Assembly: GCA_963739005.1 (NCBI GenBank)
Contig: CAVTYQ010000002.1
Coordinates: forward strand, 1,178,001-1,242,000
From: DASWJZ01 sp963739005
Lineage (GTDB): Bacteria > Pseudomonadota > Alphaproteobacteria > Rhizobiales > Afifellaceae
DNA: 64,000 nucleotides
Direction: 5' to 3'
Below the pieces are notes generated by a model that had not been told where the DNA came from, ran no database searches, and saw only the letters and a program-made list of their open reading frames with translations. Position numbers and translations under genes: made by a program. Positions 10,306 through 20,625 of this stretch are shown piece after piece. How positions within the stretch are numbered: the stretch's first letter is position 1; each line of letters starts with the position of its first letter.

Positions 10306-12243
10306 TCAGAAAGATTGCCCCAGCCCGACGTAAAAGGCGAAGGACGGGCCGCCGCTCTTGCGATTGAGCGGTACCGCCACGTCGAAGCGGAGCGGCCCGA
10401 GCGGCGTATGATACCGCAGGCCGACGCCTGCGCCGACACGAAACTCCTCGGAGAAGTCTGGCAGGGGATCTTCATAGGCCGCGCCGATGTCGACGAAGGG
10501 CACGATGCCGATCGTGTCGGTGACGCGGAGCCGCAGCTCGAGCGAGGCCTCGACGAAGGAGAGGCCGCCGACCACGTCGCCGCCGACCTTCGGCCCGACG
10601 GTCCGGTATTCATAGCCGCGGATCGAGCCGCCGCCGCCGAGGAAGAAGCGCCGCGTCGCCGGGATGTCCTCCGCGTCGCCGCCGACGATGGTGCCGGCCG
10701 AGCCGCGCGCCGCGAGCACCACGCGGTCGTTCCCGTCGACCGCGTAGTAGCCCGAGATCGTGCCCTTGGCGACGACGGCGACCGTGCCGCCCAGGATGTC
10801 GGTGAACGGCTCCGCCTCGAAGGTGCCGCGCAGGCCCTTCGTCGGGTCGAGCTTGTTGTCGCGGGCGTCATAGTCGAGCTTCGTGGGAAGGCTGACCAGG
10901 ACGAACTGGTTCTTGCCGAAGGCGTCCTCGATCCTGTCCCACTCGACGTTGACGGCGGAGCTCAGCGTGAGCTTCTCATTGAAGCGATGCTCGAAGCCGG
11001 CCTTTCCTGCGATCGTGCGACTTTCGTAGGTGTCGACGAACTCGCGCTCGGCGGAAAGCTTGAACGTCGCGTCGGTGTCGGGTGTGAACACGCCTGGGCG
11101 GCGGAAGGTCGTCGCCAGCTTGTAGGAAAAGTCGGTCAGGTCGTTGGCGAAGATGCGGCTCAGCTCCGCGTCGAACCGCAGGCTCTCCGCATGGCCGAAG
11201 AGGTTGCGGTGCATCCAATAGCCTTCGAGCGTCGCGCCGTCGATCGTCGCGTAGGAAACGCCGCCGCCGATGAGATGCCGCTTGCGCTCCGTCAGGTTGA
11301 AGGTGATCGGCAACAGTCCGTCGGGGCCGACCGTCTCGCCTTCGCTGACCGAAACGCTGGCGAAGACGCCCATGTCCTGCATGCGCTTCCTTGCGCGCGT
11401 GATCGTGTCGGGATCGTAGGGCATTCCTGGCTCGATCCCCGTCATGAAGCGCGCGTATTGCGGATCGACGCGCTCCGTGCCGGTGACCTCGACCGTTCCG
11501 AAGCGCGCCTCCGGACCGGGCGCGACCACGAGCGTGACGTCAACCAGATGCGTACGGTGGTCGGCGACGACGTCGCGCTTGGCGATCGCCGCCTTCGGAT
11601 GGCCGCGCTGGCGCCAAGCTTCGACGAGGCGGCCCTCGGCCGCAAGGATCGCGCCGGAACGCGCCACCGCACCCTCGGTAAGCGGCCACTTGTCGAGACC
11701 GAGCGCCTTTTCCTCATCGCGCGACAGCGGCCGGGGCGGCATGCCCTGGATGCTGATCTTTCCGAACTTGAAGAGCGGGCCGGGATCGACGGCGACGGTG
11801 ACGGGCACAGGATGCGGAAGCGTCGTGTCCGGCCGCATCTCCTCCGCGCGTACGCCTGCGATCGTGATCGCGACCATTCCGCCGTAATAGCCGCGCCCGT
11901 AGAGAGCCGCGACAATGCGGCCGTAATCGCCGCGCGCGCGGGCGATCAGTCCCGCGGTGCCGGGCGGCGGCTTCTTTGCGTCGCGGACGAGCGAGGAGGC
12001 GTTGCCTATCGCTTTCTCAAGATCGCGGCCGCCGCCGGCGACGGTGAGCGTGACGGTGTAGGGCTGCGCGTCGGGGACGACGACGGTCGCGTCGTTGGTC
12101 TCGAAGAATTTCCGCCCGAACAGCTCGAAGGCGAGCGCGGGAAGGCTGGCGCTTGCCGCAAAGAGGGCGCTTGCCGCGAGAAGGGCAACGATCCGCCGTC
12201 CCGGAACGAAACAAAGATAGAGCCTGGGCCCCCCGAAGGTCAC
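10306..12243 (-). CDS. tamA: TamA, Omp85-family outer-membrane protein
   Basis: Outer-membrane partner of TamB. After a signal peptide (hydrophobic stretch IVALLAASALFAASASLPALA) come POTRA-type repeats, including the FKFGKISIQGMPPRPL segment, and then a 16-strand Omp85 barrel with GGGGSIRGYEYRTVGP and a C-terminal aromatic residue (GQSF). The GTG at 12243 is preferred because GGGGAG lies 11 bases upstream and it gives a compact signal peptide (645 aa). An ATG at 12333 would add 30 residues before the signal and cannot be excluded. It is first in a tamA-tamB operon, with a 2-nt gap. Confidence 0.92.
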   Translation of the reverse strand: MTFGGPRLYLCFVPGRRIVALLAASALFAASASLPALAFELFGRKFFETNDATVVVPDAQPYTVTLTVAGGGRDLEKAIGNASSLVRDAKKPPPGTAGLIARARGDYGRIVAALYGRGYYGGMVAITIAGVRAEEMRPDTTLPHPVPVTVAVDPGPLFKFGKISIQGMPPRPLSRDEEKALGLDKWPLTEGAVARSGAILAAEGRLVEAWRQRGHPKAAIAKRDVVADHRTHLVDVTLVVAPGPEARFGTVEVTGTERVDPQYARFMTGIEPGMPYDPDTITRARKRMQDMGVFASVSVSEGETVGPDGLLPITFNLTERKRHLIGGGVSYATIDGATLEGYWMHRNLFGHAESLRFDAELSRIFANDLTDFSYKLATTFRRPGVFTPDTDATFKLSAEREFVDTYESRTIAGKAGFEHRFNEKLTLSSAVNVEWDRIEDAFGKNQFVLVSLPTKLDYDARDNKLDPTKGLRGTFEAEPFTDILGGTVAVVAKGTISGYYAVDGNDRVVLAARGSAGTIVGGDAEDIPATRRFFLGGGGSIRGYEYRTVGPKVGGDVVGGLSFVEASLELRLRVTDTIGIVPFVDIGAAYEDPLPDFSEEFRVGAGVGLRYHTPLGPLRFDVAVPLNRKSGGPSFAFYVGLGQSF

Positions 12244-12333
12244 AACGCCACCCGCTCCCCGTATCCCGGGGGCAACCGCGCCCGCAACAGGAGCGCACGC
12301 CACCCACGCCGCATCCGCCAAGCGGACGCCCAT

Positions 12334-12645
12334 ATCGCCTTCTTGACCGCCGGAAGTGGCGACAATCAGACGAATTAGCCTTCCTGTTTAACAATTCATT
12401 AACCATGATCCCGGGCCGCCTGGAAAGGCGCGCGAGCCGGTCCGGAGCAGGCTGCGGCCGGCTGGGTCGTGGGGGCAACACATTCGCCTCCGACCGTCGC
12501 ACCGGCGGGGAAGAGAATTTCCGCTCCGCTTACCCGCGGGGAGCCGAAAGTTTTCCCCCTTCATCGGCAAACTGAGCAAGCCGTTGCTGTCAGGCCAAGT
12601 GCTTGTCCCCGATATTAAAAGCTCGATCCTCTGAGATACGCGCTG
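12334..12645. other. Divergent intergenic region between tamA and cysG
   Basis: About 310 bases between divergent operons. It holds an AT-rich patch near 12385-12405 (TTTAACAATTCATTAACC) that could carry promoter elements. I see no clear -35/-10 pair, no riboswitch core and no convincing small gene. Short open frames here are GC-driven and lack homology. Confidence 0.4.
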
Positions 12646-14061
12646 ATGGAACGGCTTTCCGTATTCCCCGCCTTTCACAAGGTCGCGGGCCGCGTGGTCC
12701 TCGTCGTCGGAAGCGGCGCCGAGGCCGCCGCGAAGGTGCGCCTACTGCTTGAGACGGAAGCGAAAATCCGCCTCGTTGCTGGTGCCCCAACCGAGGAGCT
12801 TGCCGCGCTCGTCGCTGCGCAGGGACTTGAGCATCACGCGCGCGGCTTTCTCGAGAAAGACCTCAACGGCGTCGTGCTGGCGTTTGCGGCAAGCGGCGAG
12901 GCGCCGGCCGACGCCATGGTCGTCGCGGCGGCGCGCGCGAAAAACATCCCCGCGAACGCCGTCGATATCCCGGAACTCTGCGACTTTTACACGCCGGCGA
13001 TTGTGAATCGCGCGCCCGTTGCGGTGGCCATCACCTCCACCGGCGCCGGCCCCGTTCTGGCACAGAAGCTTCGCGCCAGGATCGAGGCGATGCTGCCTCC
13101 TCGCCTCGGCGCGCTGGCAAGGCTCGGCGAGTCCTTCCGCGGCGCGGCCGACCGCGTGCTGCCGAAAGGGCAGCCGCGCCGCCGCTTCTGGTCGGCCTTC
13201 TTCGAAGGCCGCGTCGCCGATGCAGCACTTTCCGGCAAGACAGAGGAGGCGCGCCGCCTCGCCTCGCGCCTTCTGACCGAAGCCGAGCAAGTGCCGCAGG
13301 GCTTCGTGTGGCTGGTCGGCGCCGGGCCGGGCGCGGCCGATCTCCTGACGCTTCGGGCGCAGCGCATCCTCCAGGAAGCCGACGTGATCGTGCATGATGC
13401 GCTGGTGCCGGAGACGGTGATCGCCATGGGGCGCCGCGACGCTGACCGCATCGACGTCGGCAAGCGCCGCGGCCGGCACTCGGCAACGCAGGATGACATC
13501 AACGCGGTCCTCGTCAGCGAAGCTTCGGCCGGCCGCCGCGTGGTGCGGCTGAAGAGCGGCGATCCGCTCGTCTTCGGTCGCGCCGGCGAGGAGATGGCGG
13601 CGCTCCGCGCGGCGAATGTCCCATTTGAGGTCGTGCCGGGCGTGACCGCAGCTCTCGCCGCCGCAGCGGAGGCGGAGATTCCGCTGACACTTCGCGGCAC
13701 AGCATCGAGTCTCGTCTTCGCCACCGGCCAGGATGCCGCTGGCGACGTGCTCCCGGATTGGGCAGGGCTCGCCCTCTCCGGCGCGACGGTCGCCGTCTAT
13801 ATGGGCCGCGCCGTGGCCGCAGGCGTTGCCGAGCGGCTGATCGAGGCCGGCCTTTCCGCCGCCACGCCGGTCGCCGTGATCGAGAACGCGACACTTCCCG
13901 AGCGCCGGCATTTCGCCGGTGTGCTTGGCGATCTCGCGGCGATCGCCGACCGCAGCGACATTTCCGGACCTACGCTGATCCTGATCGGCGCAACAGCCGC
14001 CGAGGGCGCAATCTCTCTCGCTGAGCCGCTTGTGCCTATACGCGCCGTCAGGGCCGCGTGA
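12646..14061 (+). CDS. cysG: Siroheme synthase (trifunctional CysG)
   Basis: Makes siroheme for the sulfite/nitrite reductase encoded downstream. The N-terminal part (about 1-210) is the precorrin-2 dehydrogenase/ferrochelatase with NAD motif VVLVVGSGAEAAAK. The C-terminal part (about 220-460) is uroporphyrinogen-III C-methyltransferase with WLVGAGPGAADLLT, RLKSGDPLVFGRAGEE and VVPGVTAA. At 471 aa it is a full-length fusion. The methyltransferase half duplicates the activity of CobA at 44763-45620, while the dehydrogenase half is the only sirohydrochlorin-forming enzyme in the window and can also feed the cobalamin pathway. It is the first gene of the sulfur operon; the next gene starts 4 nt after its stop. 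Confidence 0.96.
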   Translation: MERLSVFPAFHKVAGRVVLVVGSGAEAAAKVRLLLETEAKIRLVAGAPTEELAALVAAQGLEHHARGFLEKDLNGVVLAFAASGEAPADAMVVAAARAKNIPANAVDIPELCDFYTPAIVNRAPVAVAITSTGAGPVLAQKLRARIEAMLPPRLGALARLGESFRGAADRVLPKGQPRRRFWSAFFEGRVADAALSGKTEEARRLASRLLTEAEQVPQGFVWLVGAGPGAADLLTLRAQRILQEADVIVHDALVPETVIAMGRRDADRIDVGKRRGRHSATQDDINAVLVSEASAGRRVVRLKSGDPLVFGRAGEEMAALRAANVPFEVVPGVTAALAAAAEAEIPLTLRGTASSLVFATGQDAAGDVLPDWAGLALSGATVAVYMGRAVAAGVAERLIEAGLSAATPVAVIENATLPERRHFAGVLGDLAAIADRSDISGPTLILIGATAAEGAISLAEPLVPIRAVRAA

Positions 14062-14065
14062 GCTA

Positions 14066-14374
14066 ATGAACGTCATCATCGCCAACGATCTCGCCAACGG
14101 CCTCGTGGTCTTTCTGACGCGCGACGGCTGGATGCTCGACATCGACAAAGCAGAAATTCTGGAGGACGCGGAATCTTCAGCCGCAGCCCTTGCGCGCGCC
14201 ATGAGGGACGCAGCGGCGAATGTCGTGGTTGAGCCGACAGCAATCGAGGTCAGACGCGAGGGCGCGAACCTCGTGCCGGTCAAGCTGCGCGAGCGTATCC
14301 GCGCCGAGGGACCGACGACCGGAAATTCGAAACGGGAACGGGCCTACCCCGCAGCCCCTGGCTGCGCGGCCTAA
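14066..14374 (+). CDS. DUF2849 domain protein
   Basis: A 102-residue protein of the DUF2849 family, found in alphaproteobacteria between cysG and cysI. Its biochemical role is not established. The conserved core is LANGLVVFLTRDGWM followed by a segment covering ARAMRDAAANVVVEPTAI. The ATG at 14066 lies 4 nt after the cysG stop. An in-frame upstream start at 14030 would overlap cysG and is less likely. The context ties it to assimilatory sulfite reduction, perhaps as an accessory or electron-transfer factor, which is inference only. Confidence 0.88.
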   Translation: MNVIIANDLANGLVVFLTRDGWMLDIDKAEILEDAESSAAALARAMRDAAANVVVEPTAIEVRREGANLVPVKLRERIRAEGPTTGNSKRERAYPAAPGCAA

Positions 14375-14383
14375 GGATCGACC

Positions 14384-16028
<1,645 letters not shown>

Positions 16029-16042
<14 letters not shown>

Positions 16043-16790
16043 AGCTTTCGCCACGCCGCTCGACGATCAAAACCCGGCGGCAGCGCACGCGGCGCTCCTC
16101 GCCGCGCGCTATGCGAACTGGTCCACGCAGGACTTTCTCGACGACGTCATCAATCGCGAGTTCGAGGACGCGATCGCGCTCGTGTCGAGCTTCGGCGCGG
16201 ATTCCGCCGTGCTCCTGCATCTCGCCGCCTCCGTCGCGCCGAGCGTCCCGGTGATCTTCATCGACACCGGAAAAGTCTTCGGCTCGACGCTGCGCTACCG
16301 CGACGAGATCGTCGCCCGCCTCGGCCTGACCGATGTGCGCGCCGCGCGTCCTGATCCGGCGACGCTTGCGACGCACGACACCGATTCCGGTCTGTGGCTC
16401 CGCGAACCCGACAAATGCTGCGCGATCCGCAAGGTCGCACCGCTCGCCCGCACGCTCGCCGGCTTCGACGCCTGGATTTCGGGGCGAAAGCGCTACCAGG
16501 GCGGCCTGCGCGCGCAATTGCCGCTGGTCGAGGCGGAAGGCGAACGCGTCAAGATCAATCCGCTCGCCGGCTGGTCGAAGGACGATCTCGCCGCTTATCG
16601 CAAGCTCCACGATCTTCCCGAGCACCCGCTCGTCGCCGACGGCTTCCGTTCGATCGGCTGCATGCCCTGCACGACGCGCGTCGCCGAAGGCGAAGACGAG
16701 CGCGATGGTCGCTGGCGCGGGCGCGACAAGACCGAATGCGGCATTCATTTCGGCCTCGCCGCCTTCGAGACGGACGGGAGCGGCATATGA
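16029..16790 (+). CDS. cysH: Adenylyl-sulfate (APS/PAPS) reductase
   Basis: Reduces activated sulfate to sulfite. The 253-residue protein has the PP-loop-like SSFGADSAVLLH motif, the catalytic Cys237 in ECGIHFG, and two cysteine pairs, C130-C131 (KCCAIRK) and C211-x2-C214 (CMPC). These pairs are the 4Fe-4S ligands of the APS-reducing type, so APS rather than PAPS is the likely substrate. The ATG at 16029 lies inside the end of cysI (14-nt overlap), and the stop overlaps the next gene by 4 nt (ATGA). A longer frame upstream runs inside cysI and is not coding. No cysDN or cysC genes are in the window. Confidence 0.95.
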
Positions 16791-17317
16791 GTGCGTCCGA
16801 CGATCCGATCTGGCGCGATGGCGGTTTCCATCCGGACGAGTGGGTTCACTTCACGCCCGACTCCGCGCTTCTCGCCGGCGACTACCCGCTGCTCGTGCCG
16901 TTCAAGGATTTCCTCGCCGAGCCAAACCGTTTCCCCGCGCACGAAGGCCCGCTCGCGATCGAGGTCGCGTCAGGCGAAACCGTCGATGCGCTCGCGCCTT
17001 ATCTTCAGCGGCTGGCGCTGATCGCGCTCGCCTTCCCGAAATTCTCCGACGGCCGCGCCTATTCGTCGGCGCGGCTTCTGCGCGAGCGTCTTGGCTTCAC
17101 CGGCGAGCTCCGCGCCATCGGCGACGTGCTTGCCGACCAGATTCCGCTGATGCGCCGCTGCGGCATCACAAGCTTCGCGGTGAGCCATGCCCCGACCCGC
17201 TTCGCGCTGCAGACCGGCCGCCTTGCTGAGATGCATCACTACTATCAGCCGGTCCCGACCGCGCCCCGCGAAGTACCGGCCGGCACGCGGCCGTGGCTTA
17301 GGCAGGAAGCGCGCTAA
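16787..17317 (+). CDS. DUF934 domain protein
   Basis: A 176-residue member of DUF934, a family almost always found beside cysH and cysI and suspected of an accessory role in sulfite reductase function. The family hallmark FPKFSDGRAYSSARLLRERLG is present (PKFSDGRAYS core), followed by FTGELRAIGDVLADQIPLMRRCG. The ATG overlaps the cysH stop (ATGA) with GGGAG upstream. It is the last gene of the cysG operon; a promoter for the next module follows within 60 nt. Confidence 0.92.
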   Translation: MSASDDPIWRDGGFHPDEWVHFTPDSALLAGDYPLLVPFKDFLAEPNRFPAHEGPLAIEVASGETVDALAPYLQRLALIALAFPKFSDGRAYSSARLLRERLGFTGELRAIGDVLADQIPLMRRCGITSFAVSHAPTRFALQTGRLAEMHHYYQPVPTAPREVPAGTRPWLRQEAR

Positions 17318-17346
17318 GGCCAAGCCGGACTCTTGCTTTTCGAACC

Positions 17347-17371
17347 CCTGTTATTACTTTGTGGTAACAGG
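17347..17371 (+). promoter_or_regulatory. Palindromic operator upstream of mazE
   Basis: An imperfect 25-bp palindrome (CCTGTTATTAC, 3-base centre, GTGGTAACAGG) whose arms match at 9 of 11 positions. It ends just before the ribosome-binding site of the antitoxin gene (AGGAG at 17369-17373, 7 nt from ATG 17381). MazE/AbrB-type antitoxins repress their own promoters by binding such palindromes, so this is the likely autoregulatory operator. Confidence 0.6.
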
Positions 17372-17380
17372 AGACTATAG

Positions 17381-17632
17381 ATGCGTGCCTCTGTTCGAAA
17401 AATGGGAAATTCGTCGGGAGTGATCATCCCGAAGCCGATCCTGAACGAGCTCGGCGTGAAAGCGGGTGATCAGGTCGAGATGACCGTCGAAGCGGGCACC
17501 GTGGTGCTGGCGCCGATCAAGCGCAAGCCGCGTGAAGGCTGGGCGGAGTCCGCAAGGGCCTTGGCCGAAAGCGGGGAAGAGCCGGCGTGGCCTGACTTTG
17601 CCAATGCGGACGACGAGACGCTCACCTGGTAA
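17381..17632 (+). CDS. mazE: AbrB/MazE-family antitoxin
   Basis: An 83-residue protein starting with an AbrB/SpoVT-like swapped-hairpin DNA-binding domain: RKMGNSSGVIIPKPIL followed by GVKAGDQVEMTVEAG. The C-terminal acidic tail (EEPAWPDFANADDETLTW) is the usual toxin-binding part. It has a strong ribosome-binding site (AGGAG, 7-nt spacing) and a palindromic operator upstream. The toxin frame overlaps its 3' end. It is expected to neutralise the downstream endoribonuclease and to repress the module. Confidence 0.88.
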   Translation: MRASVRKMGNSSGVIIPKPILNELGVKAGDQVEMTVEAGTVVLAPIKRKPREGWAESARALAESGEEPAWPDFANADDETLTW

Positions 17633-17946
17633 GGCGCGGCGACATTTGGCTAGCCGGCCTTGATCCTACGGTTGGAAGCGATATCCGAAAAACGCGTCCG
17701 TGCCTCGTTGCATCTCCGGACGAGATCCACGAGAGCTGGCGAATGCTGATCGTTGCGCCTCTGACTACGGGTTCCCGACCTGCGCATTTCCGCGTTCCGG
17801 TCGTGTTCGAGGGCAAGGCGGGCCTCGTGCTTCTCGATCAGATTCGCGCCATCGACAGAGCGGGCCTCATCAAAAAGCTCGGGTCAATCGAAGACGAAGC
17901 GCTTTCCGCCGCGCTCTCGACCCTGCAGGAGATGTTCAGCGAATAG
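17626..17946 (+). CDS. mazF: MazF/PemK-family endoribonuclease toxin with non-standard start
   Basis: Read from 17626, the frame gives 106 residues with the full MazF fold: VRRGDIWLAGLDPT, IRKTRPCLV, LIVAPLTTG and a LLDQIRAID segment carrying the conserved RNase residues. There is no ATG, GTG or TTG in frame before ATG 17743, which would delete the first 39 residues and the catalytic N-terminus. The only plausible full-length start is CTG 17626, overlapping the antitoxin end by 7 nt, so translation probably depends on coupling to mazE. Otherwise the start codon has been lost and the toxin is silent. The stop lies 12 nt from the convergent homospermidine synthase gene. Confidence 0.8.
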   Translation: MVRRGDIWLAGLDPTVGSDIRKTRPCLVASPDEIHESWRMLIVAPLTTGSRPAHFRVPVVFEGKAGLVLLDQIRAIDRAGLIKKLGSIEDEALSAALSTLQEMFSE

Positions 17947-17958
17947 GGCCAGCCGCCC

Positions 17959-19395
17959 TCACCGCACCAGCACGTTCCTGAATTGCCATGGATCGCTCGC
18001 GTCAATGTCTTCCGGGAAAAACCCCGGCCGATCGGCGAGCGGTGTCCAGTCGGTGTAGTAGCCTTTGACGGGGCCGAGATAGGGAAGCTGCACCTCGAGG
18101 CAGCGGCGGTAGTCCATCTCGTCGGCCTCGACAATTCCCGCATCCGGGTTCTCCAAAGCCCACACCATGCCGGCAAGCACCGCCGAAGTCACCTGCAGAC
18201 CGGTCGCGTTCTGGTGGGGCGCAAGGTCGCGCGTCTCGTCGATCGAGAGCTGCGAGCCGTACCAATAGGCGTTCTTAGCGTGGCCGTAGAGGAGCACACC
18301 GAGCTCGTCGATGCCGTCGACGATCTCGTTCTCGTCGAGGATGTGGTCATCCGCCTGGCGCTGGCCGGCGCGGCCAAAAAGCTCATGCAGGGAAAGCACC
18401 GCGTCGTTCGAGGGGTGATAGGCGTAGTGGCACGTCGGTCGGAAGACGACCTTGTCACCGTCGCGCAGCGTGAAATAGTCGGCGATCGAGATCGACTCGT
18501 TGTGCGTGACCAGGAAGCCATATTGGGGACCAGGCGTCGGGCACCAGCTCCTGACTCGCGTGTTCGCGCCGGGCTGCAGGAGATAGGCGCCGGCCTTCGA
18601 GCCGATCGTCTCCAGATGCCCGTTCTCCGGCAGCCATTTCTCGTGCGTGCCCCAGCCGAGCTCGGCCGGCTGCATGCCTTCCGACAAGAACCCTTCGACC
18701 GACCACGTGTTGACGAACACATCCATCGGCTTCGGCTTCTTCGAGCGCTGCGTATCGCGCTCCGCGATATGGATACCCTTCACGCCGAGGTCGCGCATCA
18801 GCCGCGCCCAGCCCTCGCGGTCGTTCGGTCCGGGCTCGCTGAAGGCCGCGCCAAGATCGCCGGCGAGGTTGACGAGCGCCTGCTTCACGAACCACGACAC
18901 CATGCCGGGATTTGCGCCGCAGCAGGAGATCGCCGTGGTGCCGCCGGGGCTTTTCGCCTTCTCATCGCGGGCCGTGTTCCTCAGCGCATTGTTGGTGCGG
19001 GCCTCGGGGTTGGCCGTGCGGTCGTAGTAGAAGCCGGGCCACGGCTCGACGACGGTATCGATGTAGAGCGCGCCGATCTCACGGCAGAGCTTCATGATGT
19101 CGAGCGACGAGGTGTCGACCGAAAGATTGACGCAAAAACCCCGCCCCCCGCCTTCGGTCAGGAGCGGCGTGAGCAAATGCCGGTAGCGCTCGCGCGTGAC
19201 CGCCTGATGGATGAAGCGGATGCCGTTCGCGTCGAGAAGCTTGCGGTCGCTGTCGTCCGGGTCGATCACCACCATGCGGTTCTTGTCGAACCTGAAATGT
19301 CGCAGGATGAGCGGCAGCGTTCCCCGGCCGATCGAGCCGAAGCCGATCATCACGATCGGGCCGTCGATCGCAGCATAGATTGGCCAATCCGGCAT
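17959..19395 (-). CDS. hss: Homospermidine synthase
   Basis: Makes sym-homospermidine from putrescine in an NAD-dependent reaction; this is a main polyamine in many alphaproteobacteria. The 478-residue protein opens with a Rossmann motif (IVMIGFGSIGRGTLP) and has the family segments DTVVEPWPGFYYD, CCGANPGMVSWFVKQAL and TWSVEGFLSEGMQPAELGWG. It is a single gene convergent with mazF. No putrescine-forming decarboxylase is nearby. Confidence 0.95.
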   Translation of the reverse strand: MPDWPIYAAIDGPIVMIGFGSIGRGTLPLILRHFRFDKNRMVVIDPDDSDRKLLDANGIRFIHQAVTRERYRHLLTPLLTEGGGRGFCVNLSVDTSSLDIMKLCREIGALYIDTVVEPWPGFYYDRTANPEARTNNALRNTARDEKAKSPGGTTAISCCGANPGMVSWFVKQALVNLAGDLGAAFSEPGPNDREGWARLMRDLGVKGIHIAERDTQRSKKPKPMDVFVNTWSVEGFLSEGMQPAELGWGTHEKWLPENGHLETIGSKAGAYLLQPGANTRVRSWCPTPGPQYGFLVTHNESISIADYFTLRDGDKVVFRPTCHYAYHPSNDAVLSLHELFGRAGQRQADDHILDENEIVDGIDELGVLLYGHAKNAYWYGSQLSIDETRDLAPHQNATGLQVTSAVLAGMVWALENPDAGIVEADEMDYRRCLEVQLPYLGPVKGYYTDWTPLADRPGFFPEDIDASDPWQFRNVLVR

Positions 19396-19499
19396 GATGC
19401 ATGTCCCCCGGGCGCACGGAAATGCCGCGCCAGCGGCAGGAACAGAACGTCTCCCGGGTTGTCAACCGCGGAGAACCGCGGCGCACCGCGCGGGCGGCT

Positions 19500-20510
19500 T
19501 CAAAGAAGCAACTGCGCCTTTGGTATGTCGAGGTCGTATCGAAGGCCTTCCGGGCGGAACATGAGCTCCGCCGCGCCGCTGACCGAGGCCGGAACCACGT
19601 CGGTCAGCATCATCAGCCCGAAGCTCCGGCCGCTCGGTTCGCGCATCTCGGCGCTGCTCGTCTCGGCCCACGAGAACCGATAGACGTCGGGCTCGTCGGC
19701 ATGCTTCTCGAAGCGCACGGCGATGGCGCCGTCGTCGCGCGACAAGGCTCCGTATTTGATCGCGTTGGTGGTCAGCTCGTGCAGCGCCAGCCCCACATAT
19801 TGCGCGGCATTGGGGCGGAGGAAGCCGTTCTCTCCCTCCACGATCACCGAGGCGAGCCGATCCTCGGCATAGAGCGCGATCTGCGAGTGCACGAGATCGA
19901 AGATGCGCGCGCCGCGCCAATCCGCATCGGTCAGGACATCGTGCGCGCGCGACAGAGAGAAGACGCGCCCGTTGAAGCGGCTCAAGAACTGCGGCGTCGA
20001 AGAGGCGGTGTCCGCCGTCTGCCGCGCGATCCCCTGGATCACGGAGAGAAGGTTCTTGGAGCGATGCGCGAGCTCGCGGAGCACGATGCGAAGGTGCTCT
20101 TCCAGGATCTTGCTCTCCGTTACGTCGACGAACGAGGCGACCGTGCCCGCGAGCTTCCCCCTCTCGTAGTAAGGCCGCACGCCGACATTGTACCAGCGCG
20201 GTCCGCGCTCGCCTTCGAGCTCAAGCTCGAAGTCCGCGGGCTTTCCGCCCTCGATCACCGTCCGCTTGGCTTCGGCGAGTTGCTCGGCTACCGCTCTCGA
20301 TAGCCGCTCGCCGTCGAGCCGGCCGACAAGGTCGATCGGAATCTCTCCGGGAGGATTGAAGATCCATGTATAGCGCCCATCAAGATCGGAAGCGGCGACG
20401 GTGATACGCGAACCGATCAGTGCCGCCTCGCACCGCGACCAATGGGCATGCGATTGACGCGCGGTCTCTATGTCCGGGCTATCGTTGGGGTCTACGCGTC
20501 GCGCGGCCAT
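19500..20510 (-). CDS. PAS-domain sensor histidine kinase, HWE/HisKA_2 type
   Basis: A soluble 336-residue kinase with no membrane segments. It has a PAS-like sensor domain (about 20-135) and a phosphoacceptor helix with ELAHRSKNLLSVIQG (His149), the signature of the HWE/HisKA_2 class. The ATP-binding domain includes LALHELTTNAIKYGAL (N box) and GRSFGLMML (G box). Kinases of this class phosphorylate PhyR in the alphaproteobacterial general stress response, and this gene lies 115 nt downstream of phyR on the same strand. It is therefore a strong candidate PhyR kinase. The signal it senses cannot be told from the sequence. Confidence 0.9.
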   Translation of the reverse strand: MAARRVDPNDSPDIETARQSHAHWSRCEAALIGSRITVAASDLDGRYTWIFNPPGEIPIDLVGRLDGERLSRAVAEQLAEAKRTVIEGGKPADFELELEGERGPRWYNVGVRPYYERGKLAGTVASFVDVTESKILEEHLRIVLRELAHRSKNLLSVIQGIARQTADTASSTPQFLSRFNGRVFSLSRAHDVLTDADWRGARIFDLVHSQIALYAEDRLASVIVEGENGFLRPNAAQYVGLALHELTTNAIKYGALSRDDGAIAVRFEKHADEPDVYRFSWAETSSAEMREPSGRSFGLMMLTDVVPASVSGAAELMFRPEGLRYDLDIPKAQLLL

Positions 20511-20570
20511 GACACTTCCGACTGCGCGGAGCGGCGACTTCCTTCGGCCGCGCCCCGGCGACGGTCACGC

Positions 20571-20594
20571 TTGCGCCGGCTTGCTCCGGCGCAA
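20571..20594 (-). other. Perfect hairpin between phyR and the kinase gene
   Basis: Nine-base arms TTGCGCCGG / CCGGCGCAA with a 6-nt loop, lying in the 115-nt gap between phyR and the kinase gene. No T-tract follows on the minus strand, so it is not a typical intrinsic terminator. It could stabilise or attenuate the shared transcript. Confidence 0.5.
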
Positions 20595-20625
20595 TTGCCA
20601 CCATCGTCCGATATGCGCCTTGCGG

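Noticed and set aside
7711..10333. Long plus-strand frames antisense to tamB (430 and 405 codons)
   Set aside because: Low-complexity Arg/Glu-rich translations without homology; the minus strand reads as TamB.
10279..12378. Long plus-strand open frame (699 codons) antisense to tamA
   Set aside because: It is a high-GC shadow: Arg/Ala/Gly/Asp-rich with no domain, while the minus strand encodes a clear Omp85 protein.
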